A stretch of DNA of 64,000 nucleotides from Spirochaetaceae bacterium. GTDB lineage: Bacteria > Spirochaetota > Spirochaetia > Treponematales > Treponemataceae. Location: the NCBI GenBank assembly GCA_017416145.1, contig JAFQDD010000011.1, forward strand, positions 62,001 through 126,000, given 5' to 3'. Position numbers and translations under genes: made by a program. Under the pieces are notes generated by a model that saw only the letters and a program-made list of their open reading frames with translations, was not told the origin of the DNA and searched no databases. Below are positions 25,963-35,099 of the stretch, piece after piece; positions within the stretch are counted from its first letter, which is position 1, and the number at the start of each line of letters is the position of its first letter.

Positions 25963-27191
25963 AAATATGCCCTATAGCCTAAAGAAATTGTAAAGAATTC
26001 TTTATTTTTCTTGAAATTTTGTGGATAAATATTTGAAGAAACTTCAAATGTTCCGCCAAAAACGTATAAGTTTAAATATGGTGATATTTGCATATCAAAG
26101 GATTTAATTTCCATATTGTCTAGAGCTGCTGCGGAGGAAACTGTAAAATGACAGCCGAAATCTGCATTATTGCCAAAAAGCATAATTGGTTGAGAAGCAA
26201 ATGTTAGGCTACAACCAACTGGATTTTTGATGTATTTTAGATTTTTGAGAGTTTTTTGTGGTAAGCAAAAAAATGCAACATTACATTTTACATATTCTGT
26301 TGTAAATCTTGGTTCCATAAACAAATAAATATTATCTAGTGATAAAATATGATTTTTTTCAGCTGGATCTAATGTAATGTTTTGTAATCCGAATTGTAAA
26401 AATAGATTTGTAATTGGGTTGTTACCCAAAAGCATAGACACGCCACCTCGTAGTTCTGCGTAACGAATAAGTAGGATAACTTCTTCATCATCTTCTGTGG
26501 ATTCGGTGCCGTGTTTGATTGTGGTTTCCATTGGGAGGGAAACTCCAAAATCTGTGTCTAAAACTAAAAAATCCCAAGCTGAGGAAAATCTAAAATCAGC
26601 GTTTATTCTTTTTGTGTCAATTTCTGAGATTGTTCCGTCTTCTTGTGTTTCCTCGGTTTTTGTTTTGTTGTAATAAAAGTATAGGCCAAAGGCTTTGGGA
26701 CTTGCTAGTTTTATGGAATAGGCTAAACCAGCTCCGTCAAAGGGGAACATTCCGTTGGTGTCGAGTCCTAGTTCTGGAAGTAAAACTGGAGAAGTTAGGT
26801 TTTTTGTACCAAAGTATTTTTTCACAAAAGAATCTGAGCCAAAGGATTCGAATTCACCAATGAATACACTGGCTTGTTGGTTGATGTTTTCTGTTAAAAA
26901 TCTATATGTGGCAGAAAGTTCTTTGATAGTGAAGGTTGCGGTGGTGTCTTGAAATATTCCGTTTTCAAAAACATCTTGTGTTTTTACTAAAAAATGTCCA
27001 CGAAGTGTGAATGAGTTATCTAATGTGTATTGTCCTGCGAAAGCACCATTTACATTTAGGGCAATTCCTTTTTTTTCTTTTCGAGGACCTAAATCCAAGG
27101 AGGCTCCAGCAAAACTGTTGAAGGCTGTTTCTCCAAAGGCAAAGGAAAGAGTCAAAATTAGGATAATGGTAAGAAAATATTTTTTATTCAT
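25959..27191 (-). CDS. Outer-membrane beta-barrel-like protein, unknown
   Basis: The 410-residue protein has a signal peptide (KKYFLTIILILTLSFAFGE) and many amphipathic beta strands (FTLRGHFLVKTQD, LATYRFLTENIN-type). The last residues, FFTISLGYRAYL, fit a barrel-closing strand. It is larger than its partner downstream, with which it overlaps by 4 nt. The Shine-Dalgarno is CGGAG. No enzymatic motif is visible; the function may be porin, adhesin or transport. Confidence 0.68.
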   Translation of the reverse strand: MNKKYFLTIILILTLSFAFGETAFNSFAGASLDLGPRKEKKGIALNVNGAFAGQYTLDNSFTLRGHFLVKTQDVFENGIFQDTTATFTIKELSATYRFLTENINQQASVFIGEFESFGSDSFVKKYFGTKNLTSPVLLPELGLDTNGMFPFDGAGLAYSIKLASPKAFGLYFYYNKTKTEETQEDGTISEIDTKRINADFRFSSAWDFLVLDTDFGVSLPMETTIKHGTESTEDDEEVILLIRYAELRGGVSMLLGNNPITNLFLQFGLQNITLDPAEKNHILSLDNIYLFMEPRFTTEYVKCNVAFFCLPQKTLKNLKYIKNPVGCSLTFASQPIMLFGNNADFGCHFTVSSAAALDNMEIKSFDMQISPYLNLYVFGGTFEVSSNIYPQNFKKNKEFFTISLGYRAYL

Positions 27192-27396
27192 AGATAACTC
27201 CGAATAATTATATACTATTAAAAAAGGAATAGAAAAGACTTTCCCGACTTATTATCGGTGAAAATTTGATGGAACTTTAGTGTTTTTTTTGAAATAAAAA
27301 ATGGGTATTTCGGTTTTTCAATGTTTGAAGAACTGAAAGAAGAAGAGTCAAGAGTTTTAATGGAATGTCTCTTGATTACCTGTGTACCTGTACTTG

Positions 27397-27507
27397 CTCC
27401 TAGCCCCGATTGGAAGGGCTGCGGAGCAGTCGACCGCAGCAAGAAACTTTGTTTCTTGTGAGGACGATGAGCGGATAGCGAACCCTGAAAAGCGGGAAAT
27501 AGCTCCG
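27397..27507. repeat. Intergenic structured element with CTAGCCCCGAT / AAATAGCTCC ends
   Basis: A GC-rich block of about 110 bp starts with CTCCTAGCCCCGATTG and ends with GCGGGAAATAGCTCC. Inside are two hairpins: GCTGCGG / CCGCAGC (27418-27440) and AAGAAAC-TTT-GTTTCTT (27440-27456). From memory, elements with these two end motifs are common between genes in Bacteroidetes genomes; I could not verify this. It lies upstream of glnA and is probably a small mobile or structured repeat. Confidence 0.5.
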
Positions 27508-27595
27508 TAAAAAAAAGAAGAAAAAAAGTTTTGAATTGTGGGATTTATATTGTATAATTGTTGTGTAATTTTATTGTGAATAATGGAGGCCTGTT

Positions 27596-29017
27596 TTGGC
27601 AAAATCGGTAAAAGATATCATTCAGATGATTCATCTAAATTGTATTAAAATGGTGGATTTTAAGATGGTGGACATTAATGGTCAGTTCCGCCATGTAACA
27701 ATTCCGGCTGTGAACTTTTCTGAAGAAACTTTGAAAAGTGGTATTGGTTTTGATGCTTCAAATTATGGTTATGCTGTGGTTGAAAAAAGTGATATGGTGT
27801 TTATTCCGGACCCAGATACTGCTTGTATTGACCCATTTTGCGAAATTCCAACTCTTTCTATGACTGGAAACGCAATGATTATTGATAAGGAAAATCGTCC
27901 TTTGGCTCAGTATCCACGAAATATTGTTTTGGCTGCGGAAAAATATATGCAGGATTCTGGAATTGCAGATGAAATGCTTATTTTGCCTGAGTTTGAGTTT
28001 TATTTGTTTGATAATGTGGGCTGGAAGGTCTCTCCAAACTCTATTGGCATGGAAATTGATGTTAATCAGGCTCACTGGAATAGTGATGTGGAAGGGATGG
28101 GCTGCGTTATTCCAAAGCAAAAGGCTTATCATGTGGCAAAACCTTTTGATGCAAGTTATGAGTGCCGCAGCGAAATGTGTTTGTTAATGGAAGAAATGGG
28201 GATAAAGGTGAAGTATCATCATCCAGAAGTTGGGGCTGCGGGGCAATTTGAGATTGAACCTCAACTTGGAAAAATGTCTAAAATGGCTGACGCTTCTATG
28301 ATGATAAAATATATTATTCACAATACTGCTGCAAAATATGGGAAAACTGCCACATTTATGCCAAAGCCTGTTATGGGGGAAGCTGGTAGTGGTATGCACG
28401 TTCATATGCTTTTGCTAAAGGACGGGGAACCTGTTTTCTCTGACGATAATGGATATTCTAACTTAAGTGAAACTGCTCATTATTTTATGGGTGGGCTTTT
28501 GAAACATATTGCTTCTTTGTGTGCTATTACAAATCCTAGTACAAACTCTTTTAAGCGTTTGGTGCCTGGTTTTGAAGCTCCTGTAACTGTGGGATATGCA
28601 ACTTCTAACAGAAGTGCGGTTATCCGTATTCCAGCTTATGCAAAAAGTCCAAAAATGCGTCGGTTTGAGCTTAGAAATCCGGATGCAACTTGTAATCCGT
28701 ATTTTGCTTATGCTGCAATTTTGATGGCTGGGCTTGATGGTGTAAAAAATAAGATTGATCCACATGCCAATGGCTGGGGACCTTATGATGTGAATCTTTA
28801 TAATTTGCCAGAGGAAGAAAAGGCTAAGCTAAAGAGTTTGCCAACTTCTTTGGAACAGGCTTTGGACGCTTTGGAAGCTGACCATGATTATTTGACAGCT
28901 GGTGGGGTTTTCCCAGAAGAACTTTTGACAAAGTTTATTGCTTCAAAACGTGCTGAGTGTCGGGAAATGAATGCAATCCCAACTCCTGCTGAGTTTGAGA
29001 AGTATTATAATTTGTAA
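27596..29017 (+). CDS. glnA: Glutamine synthetase type I
   Basis: Makes glutamine from glutamate, ammonia and ATP as a dodecamer. The 473-residue protein shows the beta-grasp domain, a metal/Glu site (LPEFEFYLFD), the ATP region KPVMGEAGSGMHVHM, NRSAVIRIP and the RRFELRNPD catalytic segment. NLYNLPEEE near residue 395 keeps the Tyr that is adenylylated in the GSI-beta class, so adenylylation control is possible. The start is TTG at 27596 with GGAGG 7 nt upstream; no in-frame ATG fits. Confidence 0.96.
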   Translation: MAKSVKDIIQMIHLNCIKMVDFKMVDINGQFRHVTIPAVNFSEETLKSGIGFDASNYGYAVVEKSDMVFIPDPDTACIDPFCEIPTLSMTGNAMIIDKENRPLAQYPRNIVLAAEKYMQDSGIADEMLILPEFEFYLFDNVGWKVSPNSIGMEIDVNQAHWNSDVEGMGCVIPKQKAYHVAKPFDASYECRSEMCLLMEEMGIKVKYHHPEVGAAGQFEIEPQLGKMSKMADASMMIKYIIHNTAAKYGKTATFMPKPVMGEAGSGMHVHMLLLKDGEPVFSDDNGYSNLSETAHYFMGGLLKHIASLCAITNPSTNSFKRLVPGFEAPVTVGYATSNRSAVIRIPAYAKSPKMRRFELRNPDATCNPYFAYAAILMAGLDGVKNKIDPHANGWGPYDVNLYNLPEEEKAKLKSLPTSLEQALDALEADHDYLTAGGVFPEELLTKFIASKRAECREMNAIPTPAEFEKYYNL

Positions 29018-29146
29018 AAACGTGTAACAAATATAAGCCCAATTATAATGTTATTTTTATATATAGAATCTCATTAAGGTAGCTCCTTTGTTTTTTCAAA
29101 GTATGTTGCTAAAATCTCTGTAAAATTGTATATTTTAGTTGATATT

Positions 29147-30418
29147 ATGGAAGCAGAAAATTTAAATCGATTGGGAACATATTCAGCTTTGCCAATGCCT
29201 GAAAAGGGCTCTACTGTTGTTGTGGGGCTTTCTGGGGGTGTGGATTCGACTTTGGCTTGTATGCTTTTGCAAGAGGCTGGTTGTAAGGTTATTGCTGTTA
29301 CTATGTCTTTATGGAATAATGATTTAGATTTACCGCCAAATTCTGAAGGTTTACGAAATTCTTGCTACGGCCCAGATGAACAAATTGATATTGATGCTTG
29401 TACAAAATTTTGTGCTGAAAAAAAAATTGAATATCACGTGATTTCTGTAAAAGAAGATTACAAAAAACACGTTATGGACTATTTTAAGTCTGAATATCGT
29501 CGTGGAAGAACTCCAAATCCTTGTATTATGTGTAATCCCAAGGTAAAATTTGGGGCTTTGCTTGACGGGATAGAAAAACTGGGCATCAAATACGACTATT
29601 TTTGTACGGGGCATTATGCTTGTCTTGTGCGGCCTGTTTTTGATATTGCAGAGTTATACGGCAAAGAAAATGCAGAACAAGCTAAATATCAACAATACGA
29701 AAAAAATCCTGTGGTAATTGGCAAGGCTCTTGATGTGGTAAAGGATCAGGGGTATTTTTTGTACAGAATCCCTTCAACGGTTTTGAAAAAGGTGCGTTTC
29801 CCTCTTGGAAACTTTACTAAGCAACAGGTTTTTGAAATGGCTCGGGAGCGGGGCTTGAAGGCTGCAGAAAAGGCTGAAAGTCAGGATTTTGTGCCACCTG
29901 AGTTTTTTGATGTAATTTTTTCCGATGTGCCACCTGTTCCAGGTGATATTGTGGATTTGTCTGGAAAGGTTTTGGGCAAACACAAGGGAATTGAATATTA
30001 CACAATTGGTCAGCGTCGAGGTCTTGGGGTAAGTGCCAATGTGCCTTTGTATGTTCATAGCATTGACCCAGAAAAAAACTCTGTTGTGCTTTGCGAAAAC
30101 GACGATTTACTAAAAACTGGCTTAATTGCAGATAATTGGGTTTGGGCTGGTGGTTTTGTGCCAACTAAAGAATTTCGCTCTGAAGTGAAAATTCGCCTAG
30201 CGTCAAAACCTGTAATGTCTACTATTATCCCACTTTTCGAGGAAATTGATGGGCAAAAATCGGCTGAAAATCAGGCAGAAAATCAAGTTTTGCCTTCAAA
30301 ATATAAAATAATTTTTGACATTCCACAAAGGGCTGTTGCCCCTGGACAGTCAGCAGTATTATATTTAAATGGAACAATTTTAGGAGGGGGATTAATTTCC
30401 CAAGGAATAAATGAGTAA
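29147..30418 (+). CDS. mnmA: tRNA 2-thiouridylase MnmA (variant active site)
   Basis: Thiolates U34 of Lys, Glu and Gln tRNAs. The 423-residue protein has the PP-loop GLSGGVDSTLA (residues about 25-35), RRGRTPNPCIMCN with the first catalytic Cys in a CxxC, TGHYA and GQRRGLGV. Where E. coli has STGICFIG with its second catalytic Cys, this protein reads ESQDFVPPEF, with no Cys. An extra loop (about 175-205) makes it longer than the usual 360-380. The ATG at 29147 is preferred; a TTG at 29126 is possible. It overlaps the cysteine desulfurase, its sulfur donor, by 8 nt. Confidence 0.9.
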   Translation: MEAENLNRLGTYSALPMPEKGSTVVVGLSGGVDSTLACMLLQEAGCKVIAVTMSLWNNDLDLPPNSEGLRNSCYGPDEQIDIDACTKFCAEKKIEYHVISVKEDYKKHVMDYFKSEYRRGRTPNPCIMCNPKVKFGALLDGIEKLGIKYDYFCTGHYACLVRPVFDIAELYGKENAEQAKYQQYEKNPVVIGKALDVVKDQGYFLYRIPSTVLKKVRFPLGNFTKQQVFEMARERGLKAAEKAESQDFVPPEFFDVIFSDVPPVPGDIVDLSGKVLGKHKGIEYYTIGQRRGLGVSANVPLYVHSIDPEKNSVVLCENDDLLKTGLIADNWVWAGGFVPTKEFRSEVKIRLASKPVMSTIIPLFEEIDGQKSAENQAENQVLPSKYKIIFDIPQRAVAPGQSAVLYLNGTILGGGLISQGINE

Positions 30419-31571
30419 TCGTATTTATCTAGATTATAACGCTACAACTCCAATGTCACCTGAGGTGTTGGATTTTTATAAAGATCAGCTTTCTCTTTAC
30501 GCAAATGCTTCTAGTTTGCACGAAGATGGTCGGCGAGCAAAAAAAGAAATCGAAATTGCAAGAAAAAATGTAGCTGACTTAGTCAATGTTTTGCCAGAAG
30601 AAATTATTTTTACATCTGGTGGCTCTGAATCAAATAATACAGTTTTTAACACAATGATAAATCTTGGTAAAAAATTAGGGAAAAATCTAATTGTTACCAC
30701 AGAAATTGAACATCCTTGTGTTTTGGAAGCTTCTAAACGTCTTGCAGATTTTGGTATGGAAGTTGTGTATCTTCCTGTGGACGAATACGGTCTTGTAAAA
30801 GAGGATGAGTATAAAGCAGCCTTGGAAAAAAATCCGCTTTTGGTTTCTGTAATGACAGCAAATAACGAAATTGGAACTGTTCAAGGCATAAAAAAACTGG
30901 CACAACTTGCTCATGAGAAAGGTGCTCTTTTCCATACAGACGCAGTTCAGGCTGCTGGAAAAATCCCAGTGGATTTAAAAGATTGGGACGTGGATTATGC
31001 AACTTTTTCTGGTCACAAAATCTATGGTCCAAAGGGCGTTGGTGCTTTGTTTGTAAAAACTGGTTGCAAAATTGAGCCACTAATTCGTGGTGGGCATCAA
31101 GAAAAAGGATATAGAGCTGGAACTTACAATGCACCTTCTATCGCGGCTTACGGGAAGGCAGCAGAACTTGCAAAGGCTGATATTGAACATTATACAACTC
31201 ACACAAAAGCCTTGCGTGAAAAACTAAAAAACGGATTGTTGGAAAAAATCCCAAATATCAAAATAAACGGACATCCTGAAAAAGTGCTTCCAAACACTTT
31301 GGACGTTTCTTTCCCAGGAGCTGAAGGTGAGGCAATTTTGCTTCACTTAGATTTGCTTGGGGTGGATGTTTCAACTGGTTCAGCTTGTGCATCTGGTAGC
31401 CTTGAACCAAGCCACGTTTTAATGGCAACAGGACTTGGTCCAGAATTGGCTCACGGCTCAATTCGCTTTAGTTTTGGTAAATACAACACAGAAAGTGATG
31501 TTGACTACATTTTGGAAAAGGTTCCCCCAGTAATCGACAAACTTAGAAAAATGTCTACACTTTCTATGTAA
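30411..31571 (+). CDS. Cysteine desulfurase (NifS/IscS family)
   Basis: The 386-residue PLP enzyme takes sulfur from cysteine as a persulfide for iron-sulfur clusters and tRNA thiolation. LDYNATTP opens it. The PLP Lys is in SGHKIYGPKG, and the catalytic Cys loop is STGSACASGSLEPSHV near residue 325, the long mobile loop of class I IscS/NifS. It sits between mnmA (8-nt overlap) and iscU (68-bp gap), so it can feed both sulfur routes. NifS versus IscS naming cannot be settled from sequence alone. Confidence 0.94.
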   Translation: MSNRIYLDYNATTPMSPEVLDFYKDQLSLYANASSLHEDGRRAKKEIEIARKNVADLVNVLPEEIIFTSGGSESNNTVFNTMINLGKKLGKNLIVTTEIEHPCVLEASKRLADFGMEVVYLPVDEYGLVKEDEYKAALEKNPLLVSVMTANNEIGTVQGIKKLAQLAHEKGALFHTDAVQAAGKIPVDLKDWDVDYATFSGHKIYGPKGVGALFVKTGCKIEPLIRGGHQEKGYRAGTYNAPSIAAYGKAAELAKADIEHYTTHTKALREKLKNGLLEKIPNIKINGHPEKVLPNTLDVSFPGAEGEAILLHLDLLGVDVSTGSACASGSLEPSHVLMATGLGPELAHGSIRFSFGKYNTESDVDYILEKVPPVIDKLRKMSTLSM

Positions 31572-31639
31572 TGTGTGGCGGTCAAAAATCAGACCAATAT
31601 CAATTTGTAAAAATAACAGAATAGGAGACTATAGATTTT

Positions 31640-32245
31640 ATGAATCCAATGGAAGAATGGTTATACAGTGACGTTGTAAAAGATCACTTTATGAATCCAA
31701 AAAATGTTTTAATGGAAGACGAAGCCTCTTGGGAATGTGACGGAAGGGGCATTGTTGGAAATATCAAATGTGGAGACCAAATGTTAATTCTTCTTCGCAT
31801 AAAAGATGATAAAATTACAGATTGTAGATGGAAAACTTACGGTTGTGCTTCTGCAATCGCTTCAACATCAATTTTATCTGAAGCTATAAAAGGTATGCCA
31901 ATCGAAGAAGCTTACCGCCTACGCCCTCAAGACATTGTTGCAAAATTAGGTGGACTTCCAGAAAACAAGATTCACTGTTCAGTTTTGGGAGACAAAGCAT
32001 TACGAGCTGCAATCGACGACTATCTTGCAAAAAATGGCCGAGAATCTTTTGCTGGAACAGAAGAAGTAGAAGTTATTTGTACTTGTCTAAACGTAACAGA
32101 CAAAGATTTAGAAGAAGCCTACAAACAGGGCGCCAGAACTTGGGAAGATTTCCAATCTCAAACAAAGATTGGTTCTGCTTGTGGCGGCTGTAAAGAAAGA
32201 GCCCTAGAAAAAATCCACGAACTAGAACACCTTTACGGCGAATAG
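31640..32245 (+). CDS. IscU/NifU-type Fe-S scaffold with BFD-like [2Fe-2S] domain
   Basis: In this 201-residue protein residues 1-125 are an IscU scaffold with all three cluster Cys (NIKCGDQM with Asp, YGCASAIAS, IHCSVLG). Residues about 140-195 form a BFD-like [2Fe-2S] domain (ICTCLNV, GSACGGCKER). This equals NifU without its C-terminal NFU domain. It assembles Fe-S clusters using sulfur from the desulfurase just upstream. The Shine-Dalgarno is AGGAG. Confidence 0.93.
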   Translation: MNPMEEWLYSDVVKDHFMNPKNVLMEDEASWECDGRGIVGNIKCGDQMLILLRIKDDKITDCRWKTYGCASAIASTSILSEAIKGMPIEEAYRLRPQDIVAKLGGLPENKIHCSVLGDKALRAAIDDYLAKNGRESFAGTEEVEVICTCLNVTDKDLEEAYKQGARTWEDFQSQTKIGSACGGCKERALEKIHELEHLYGE

Positions 32246-32311
32246 GTTTAGATTTCTAGAACAGTTTTGTAAATAGCAAATAGAGAAATAAATAGAGAAA
32301 ATACACAGAGA

Positions 32312-32363
32312 AAGCCAGTTTCTTTTAAGGAGATTTTTCTTTGAGAAGGGACTGGCTTTTTTT
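32312..32363 (+). terminator. Terminator of the mnmA-iscS-iscU cluster
   Basis: AAGCCAGT pairs with ACTGGCTT around an A/T-rich inner arm and is followed by a seven-to-nine T tract. Confidence 0.75.
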
Positions 32364-32410
32364 ATACCTATTTTTATAAAAGATTTTTATTCGATTCAAT
32401 CCCCACAAAA

Positions 32411-32445
32411 CAAAAAAAGGGCAAAGGAAAAATCCCTTGCCCTTT
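32411..32445 (-). terminator. Terminator of the pectinesterase gene
   Basis: On the minus strand AAAGGGCAAGGG pairs with CCTTTGCCCTTT (one mismatch), followed by a T7 run. Confidence 0.85.
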
Positions 32446-32467
32446 GCATTTTAGAAATTATCTAAAA

Positions 32468-34819
32468 TTATTTGATTGCTTCACCTGTTACAACTGTTGT
32501 TCCCCAAGTTGGAGATTTTCCGTCAATTGATTGAGGAGAAGTAGCACCAGCTCTGTATCCGTGAACACCGATACGAATTGTGATTGTATCACCAGCTGCA
32601 ACCATAATGCCTTTGTCAAGTGTAAATGTCATTGATGGGTTGTCAGATGTTCTTGGAGAACCAGCTTTTGAATCTGTAACATCAGAAATTACACCAACTT
32701 CTTTTCCGTTGATAAAATATGTTACGTAAGCACGTAGATTTGATGTACCACAGTTACCCCAGTTGATTTTGATGCTATCAATTCTCAAACCTGTTACAGC
32801 TTGAATTGGGAATTCAATGTACCAATCATCTTTTTTAGGATCTGAGTCAGGAGCTTTTAGAGTGATACCTTCTCCAGAAAGTTTACTCTTGTTGTAAGAC
32901 CAAGTTCCTTCGATTCCGTCAGAATCTTTCATTGCAAGAATAGCATCTTTTGCAACAGCATATTTTGTATTTGAACTTACACCAGCTAGGTTACATTCTG
33001 TGTTGTTTAACCAAGTAAAATCAACTTCAGTTTCTGCTGCTGGAAGAATTGTAACAACTTTTTCAGCTACAACATTTGAACCGTCAAGAGATTTTGCAAC
33101 AACTTTAACTTGTGTTTCAGCTGGAACTTTTTGTGTTTTTAGTAAACCAGCAGGAGTGATAGAAGCATATTCACCACCAGAAACAACTTCCCAATTAAAA
33201 TCAGCATTTGTTGCGTTTAATGGCAATACAGTTGCACTAAATTGTAGTGATTTTGAACCTTTTACTGATGTTGCATTTTCAGCTGTTGCAATAGCGATTT
33301 CTGAAACTGGAGTATATTTGATAGCAGCATCTTCAATAACAGCAATGTTTGTCAAATATGTTTTTCCAGTTGCTGTGATAACAACTTTGTTTGGTCCTTC
33401 TGTGTAAACAACATAGTCTGTTGTAACTGTTGAAGAAGTTGAACCGTTATTACAAGCGAATTTTCCAACACCTTGTTTATCAGCTGAAACTGTACCTTCA
33501 CCTTGGTAATATCCAGTGATTGAAATTGTACAAGGACCTACAACATCAAGTGTGATTGAGTTGTTAGCACTTCCCACGTAGTGGGTTTTCCCTTTTTCTA
33601 AAGCGAAACCATTTAGAGCAAGACCTTCAACACCATCTTTTGTTAAGTCGTATGATGTAACAACTTGTTCGATTTCACCGTCTAATAAAGCCTTTGATGT
33701 ATCTTTAGAAACTTTCCAACCTGTTTTTGCGATTAAAGCGTCTAAATCCCAGTAATTTTGAACATCTTTGAAGAAAGCATCGTTTTTAATGTTGTAATTT
33801 CTGTTTAAGATTGCGTTTCTTCCAGAATATTCAGCTTTTTTCATATCAGCAGAAATTACACCGATTGAAGCATCCATATCTGGATAGGCTTTTGCAAGTT
33901 TTTCGTCAACTTTCCAACCAATATATTTTTGGTCAGCTGTTCCCATTGCAGCACTTTTTGCAAGAGCTGGATTTAATGCACCAGAGAATTTTACGTCAAC
34001 AAAAGCACCTTGGTTGTAGTAGTTTTTGTTTACGCCCCAAGGATTTCTGAAAAGATATGTGTCTTGGTTTTCTGTAACTTTGAATGTTGAATTGTAGATA
34101 ACAGCACCTTTTCCAACAACATTTTTAACATTAGCACGTGGAGCTAAAGCGTAAGTTGCGTGAGTTGATGCGTATTCATCATAAACAGAAACGATTTCAC
34201 ATTCTTCGTATAGAGCAACGATACCATTTGATTCCATCCAGATAAAGTCTGTATCACCTTCGATATAACATTTGTAGAACCAAGTTTTTCCAGTTGTTCT
34301 AAGTGTATCTTGGTGAGATAGGAAAGAACAGTTGTAACAAGCTACAGTTCCAGTTCCGTCGAAACCTAAAACTTCAGCTTGAGCATCACCTTTTACGTCT
34401 TTGCGGCTTAAATCGCTAAGTAAAGTTAGATTTTCAAAAATGAAGTTTCCGCTTCCTTGAAGTTCGATAAGTTCACGAGCACGTTCTGCACCCATATTTG
34501 AACCACGACCTGTAACGATTACATCAGCACCGTATTTTGCATTTGTATTTCCCTTAAATGTAATATTTGCAGGACCATTGTAATTTATAAAAATTTCGCT
34601 ATAGGTTCCTTTTTCCAAAAGGATTGTGAATTCTCCTTCTGTATTTCCAATAGCATCTAAAGCTGATTGGATTTTGTCAAAACCAGTAATTGTTCCATTT
34701 GCGTCGATTAAGTGGATATTAAATCCATCTTCTGGAACTGCGATAGTTGATGTAGAAGCACAACCTACTACACAAGCAAGAGTTACAAGCATAACAGCTA
34801 GTTTTACCCCCAGTTTCAT
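32468..34819 (-). CDS. Pectinesterase (CE8) lipoprotein with Ig-like and binding modules
   Basis: The 783-residue protein has a lipoprotein signal (MLVTLACVVGC, lipidated Cys at about residue 20), so it is anchored to a membrane, probably facing outward. A right-handed beta-helix pectinesterase domain (about 35-330) shows FLSHQDTL, GDTDFIW, ALAPRA and LFRNPWG, the CE8 Asp/Asp/Arg catalytic set. Then come a beta module, a Big-2/Ig-like domain (about 510-600; LPLNATNADFNWEVVSGG) and a C-terminal beta-sandwich likely to bind carbohydrate. It removes methyl esters from pectin before lyase attack. The Shine-Dalgarno is GGAGG. No other pectin gene is adjacent. Confidence 0.88.
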   Translation of the reverse strand: MKLGVKLAVMLVTLACVVGCASTSTIAVPEDGFNIHLIDANGTITGFDKIQSALDAIGNTEGEFTILLEKGTYSEIFINYNGPANITFKGNTNAKYGADVIVTGRGSNMGAERARELIELQGSGNFIFENLTLLSDLSRKDVKGDAQAEVLGFDGTGTVACYNCSFLSHQDTLRTTGKTWFYKCYIEGDTDFIWMESNGIVALYEECEIVSVYDEYASTHATYALAPRANVKNVVGKGAVIYNSTFKVTENQDTYLFRNPWGVNKNYYNQGAFVDVKFSGALNPALAKSAAMGTADQKYIGWKVDEKLAKAYPDMDASIGVISADMKKAEYSGRNAILNRNYNIKNDAFFKDVQNYWDLDALIAKTGWKVSKDTSKALLDGEIEQVVTSYDLTKDGVEGLALNGFALEKGKTHYVGSANNSITLDVVGPCTISITGYYQGEGTVSADKQGVGKFACNNGSTSSTVTTDYVVYTEGPNKVVITATGKTYLTNIAVIEDAAIKYTPVSEIAIATAENATSVKGSKSLQFSATVLPLNATNADFNWEVVSGGEYASITPAGLLKTQKVPAETQVKVVAKSLDGSNVVAEKVVTILPAAETEVDFTWLNNTECNLAGVSSNTKYAVAKDAILAMKDSDGIEGTWSYNKSKLSGEGITLKAPDSDPKKDDWYIEFPIQAVTGLRIDSIKINWGNCGTSNLRAYVTYFINGKEVGVISDVTDSKAGSPRTSDNPSMTFTLDKGIMVAAGDTITIRIGVHGYRAGATSPQSIDGKSPTWGTTVVTGEAIK

Positions 34820-35050
34820 ATTATTTTTACCTCCATTTGTGCCAAAAGCACATTAAAGTTAGGATAAGTCTATATTTGTTTTTTATTCTGTTATCTTTTT
34901 GTATAATTACGTTATTAGTAAAAAAAATGTGATAAAGTATAAAATTCAATAAAAAAATGGCAAATAATTGAATTTTGTGATAAAATATTAAAATAGTTAA
35001 AATACTGATGGTCAAAGGATCGTTTTACTAAAACCCTTGACTCACCTTTG

Positions 35051-35081
35051 TTTCGGTTATTCAAACAGTGTAGAACCGAAA
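35051..35081 (+). promoter_or_regulatory. 5' UTR inverted repeat before the chemosensory operon
   Basis: TTTCGGTT (35051-35058) and AACCGAAA (35074-35081) form an 8-bp stem with a 15-nt loop, ending 18 nt before the cheW ATG. A TTGACT at 35037 could be a -35, but no good -10 is visible. It may be an operator or an RNA hairpin. Confidence 0.4.
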
Positions 35082-35099
35082 TCGAAATTGGAGAATTTT

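Noticed and set aside
27541-27595. Riboswitch or attenuator before glnA
   Set aside because: The short segment has a promoter-like TATAAT and SD only; no glutamine aptamer or leader hairpin was recognised.
27218-27602. Minus-strand frames of 74-81 codons before glnA
   Set aside because: They lie in the intergenic element and lack a start signal and recognisable protein features.
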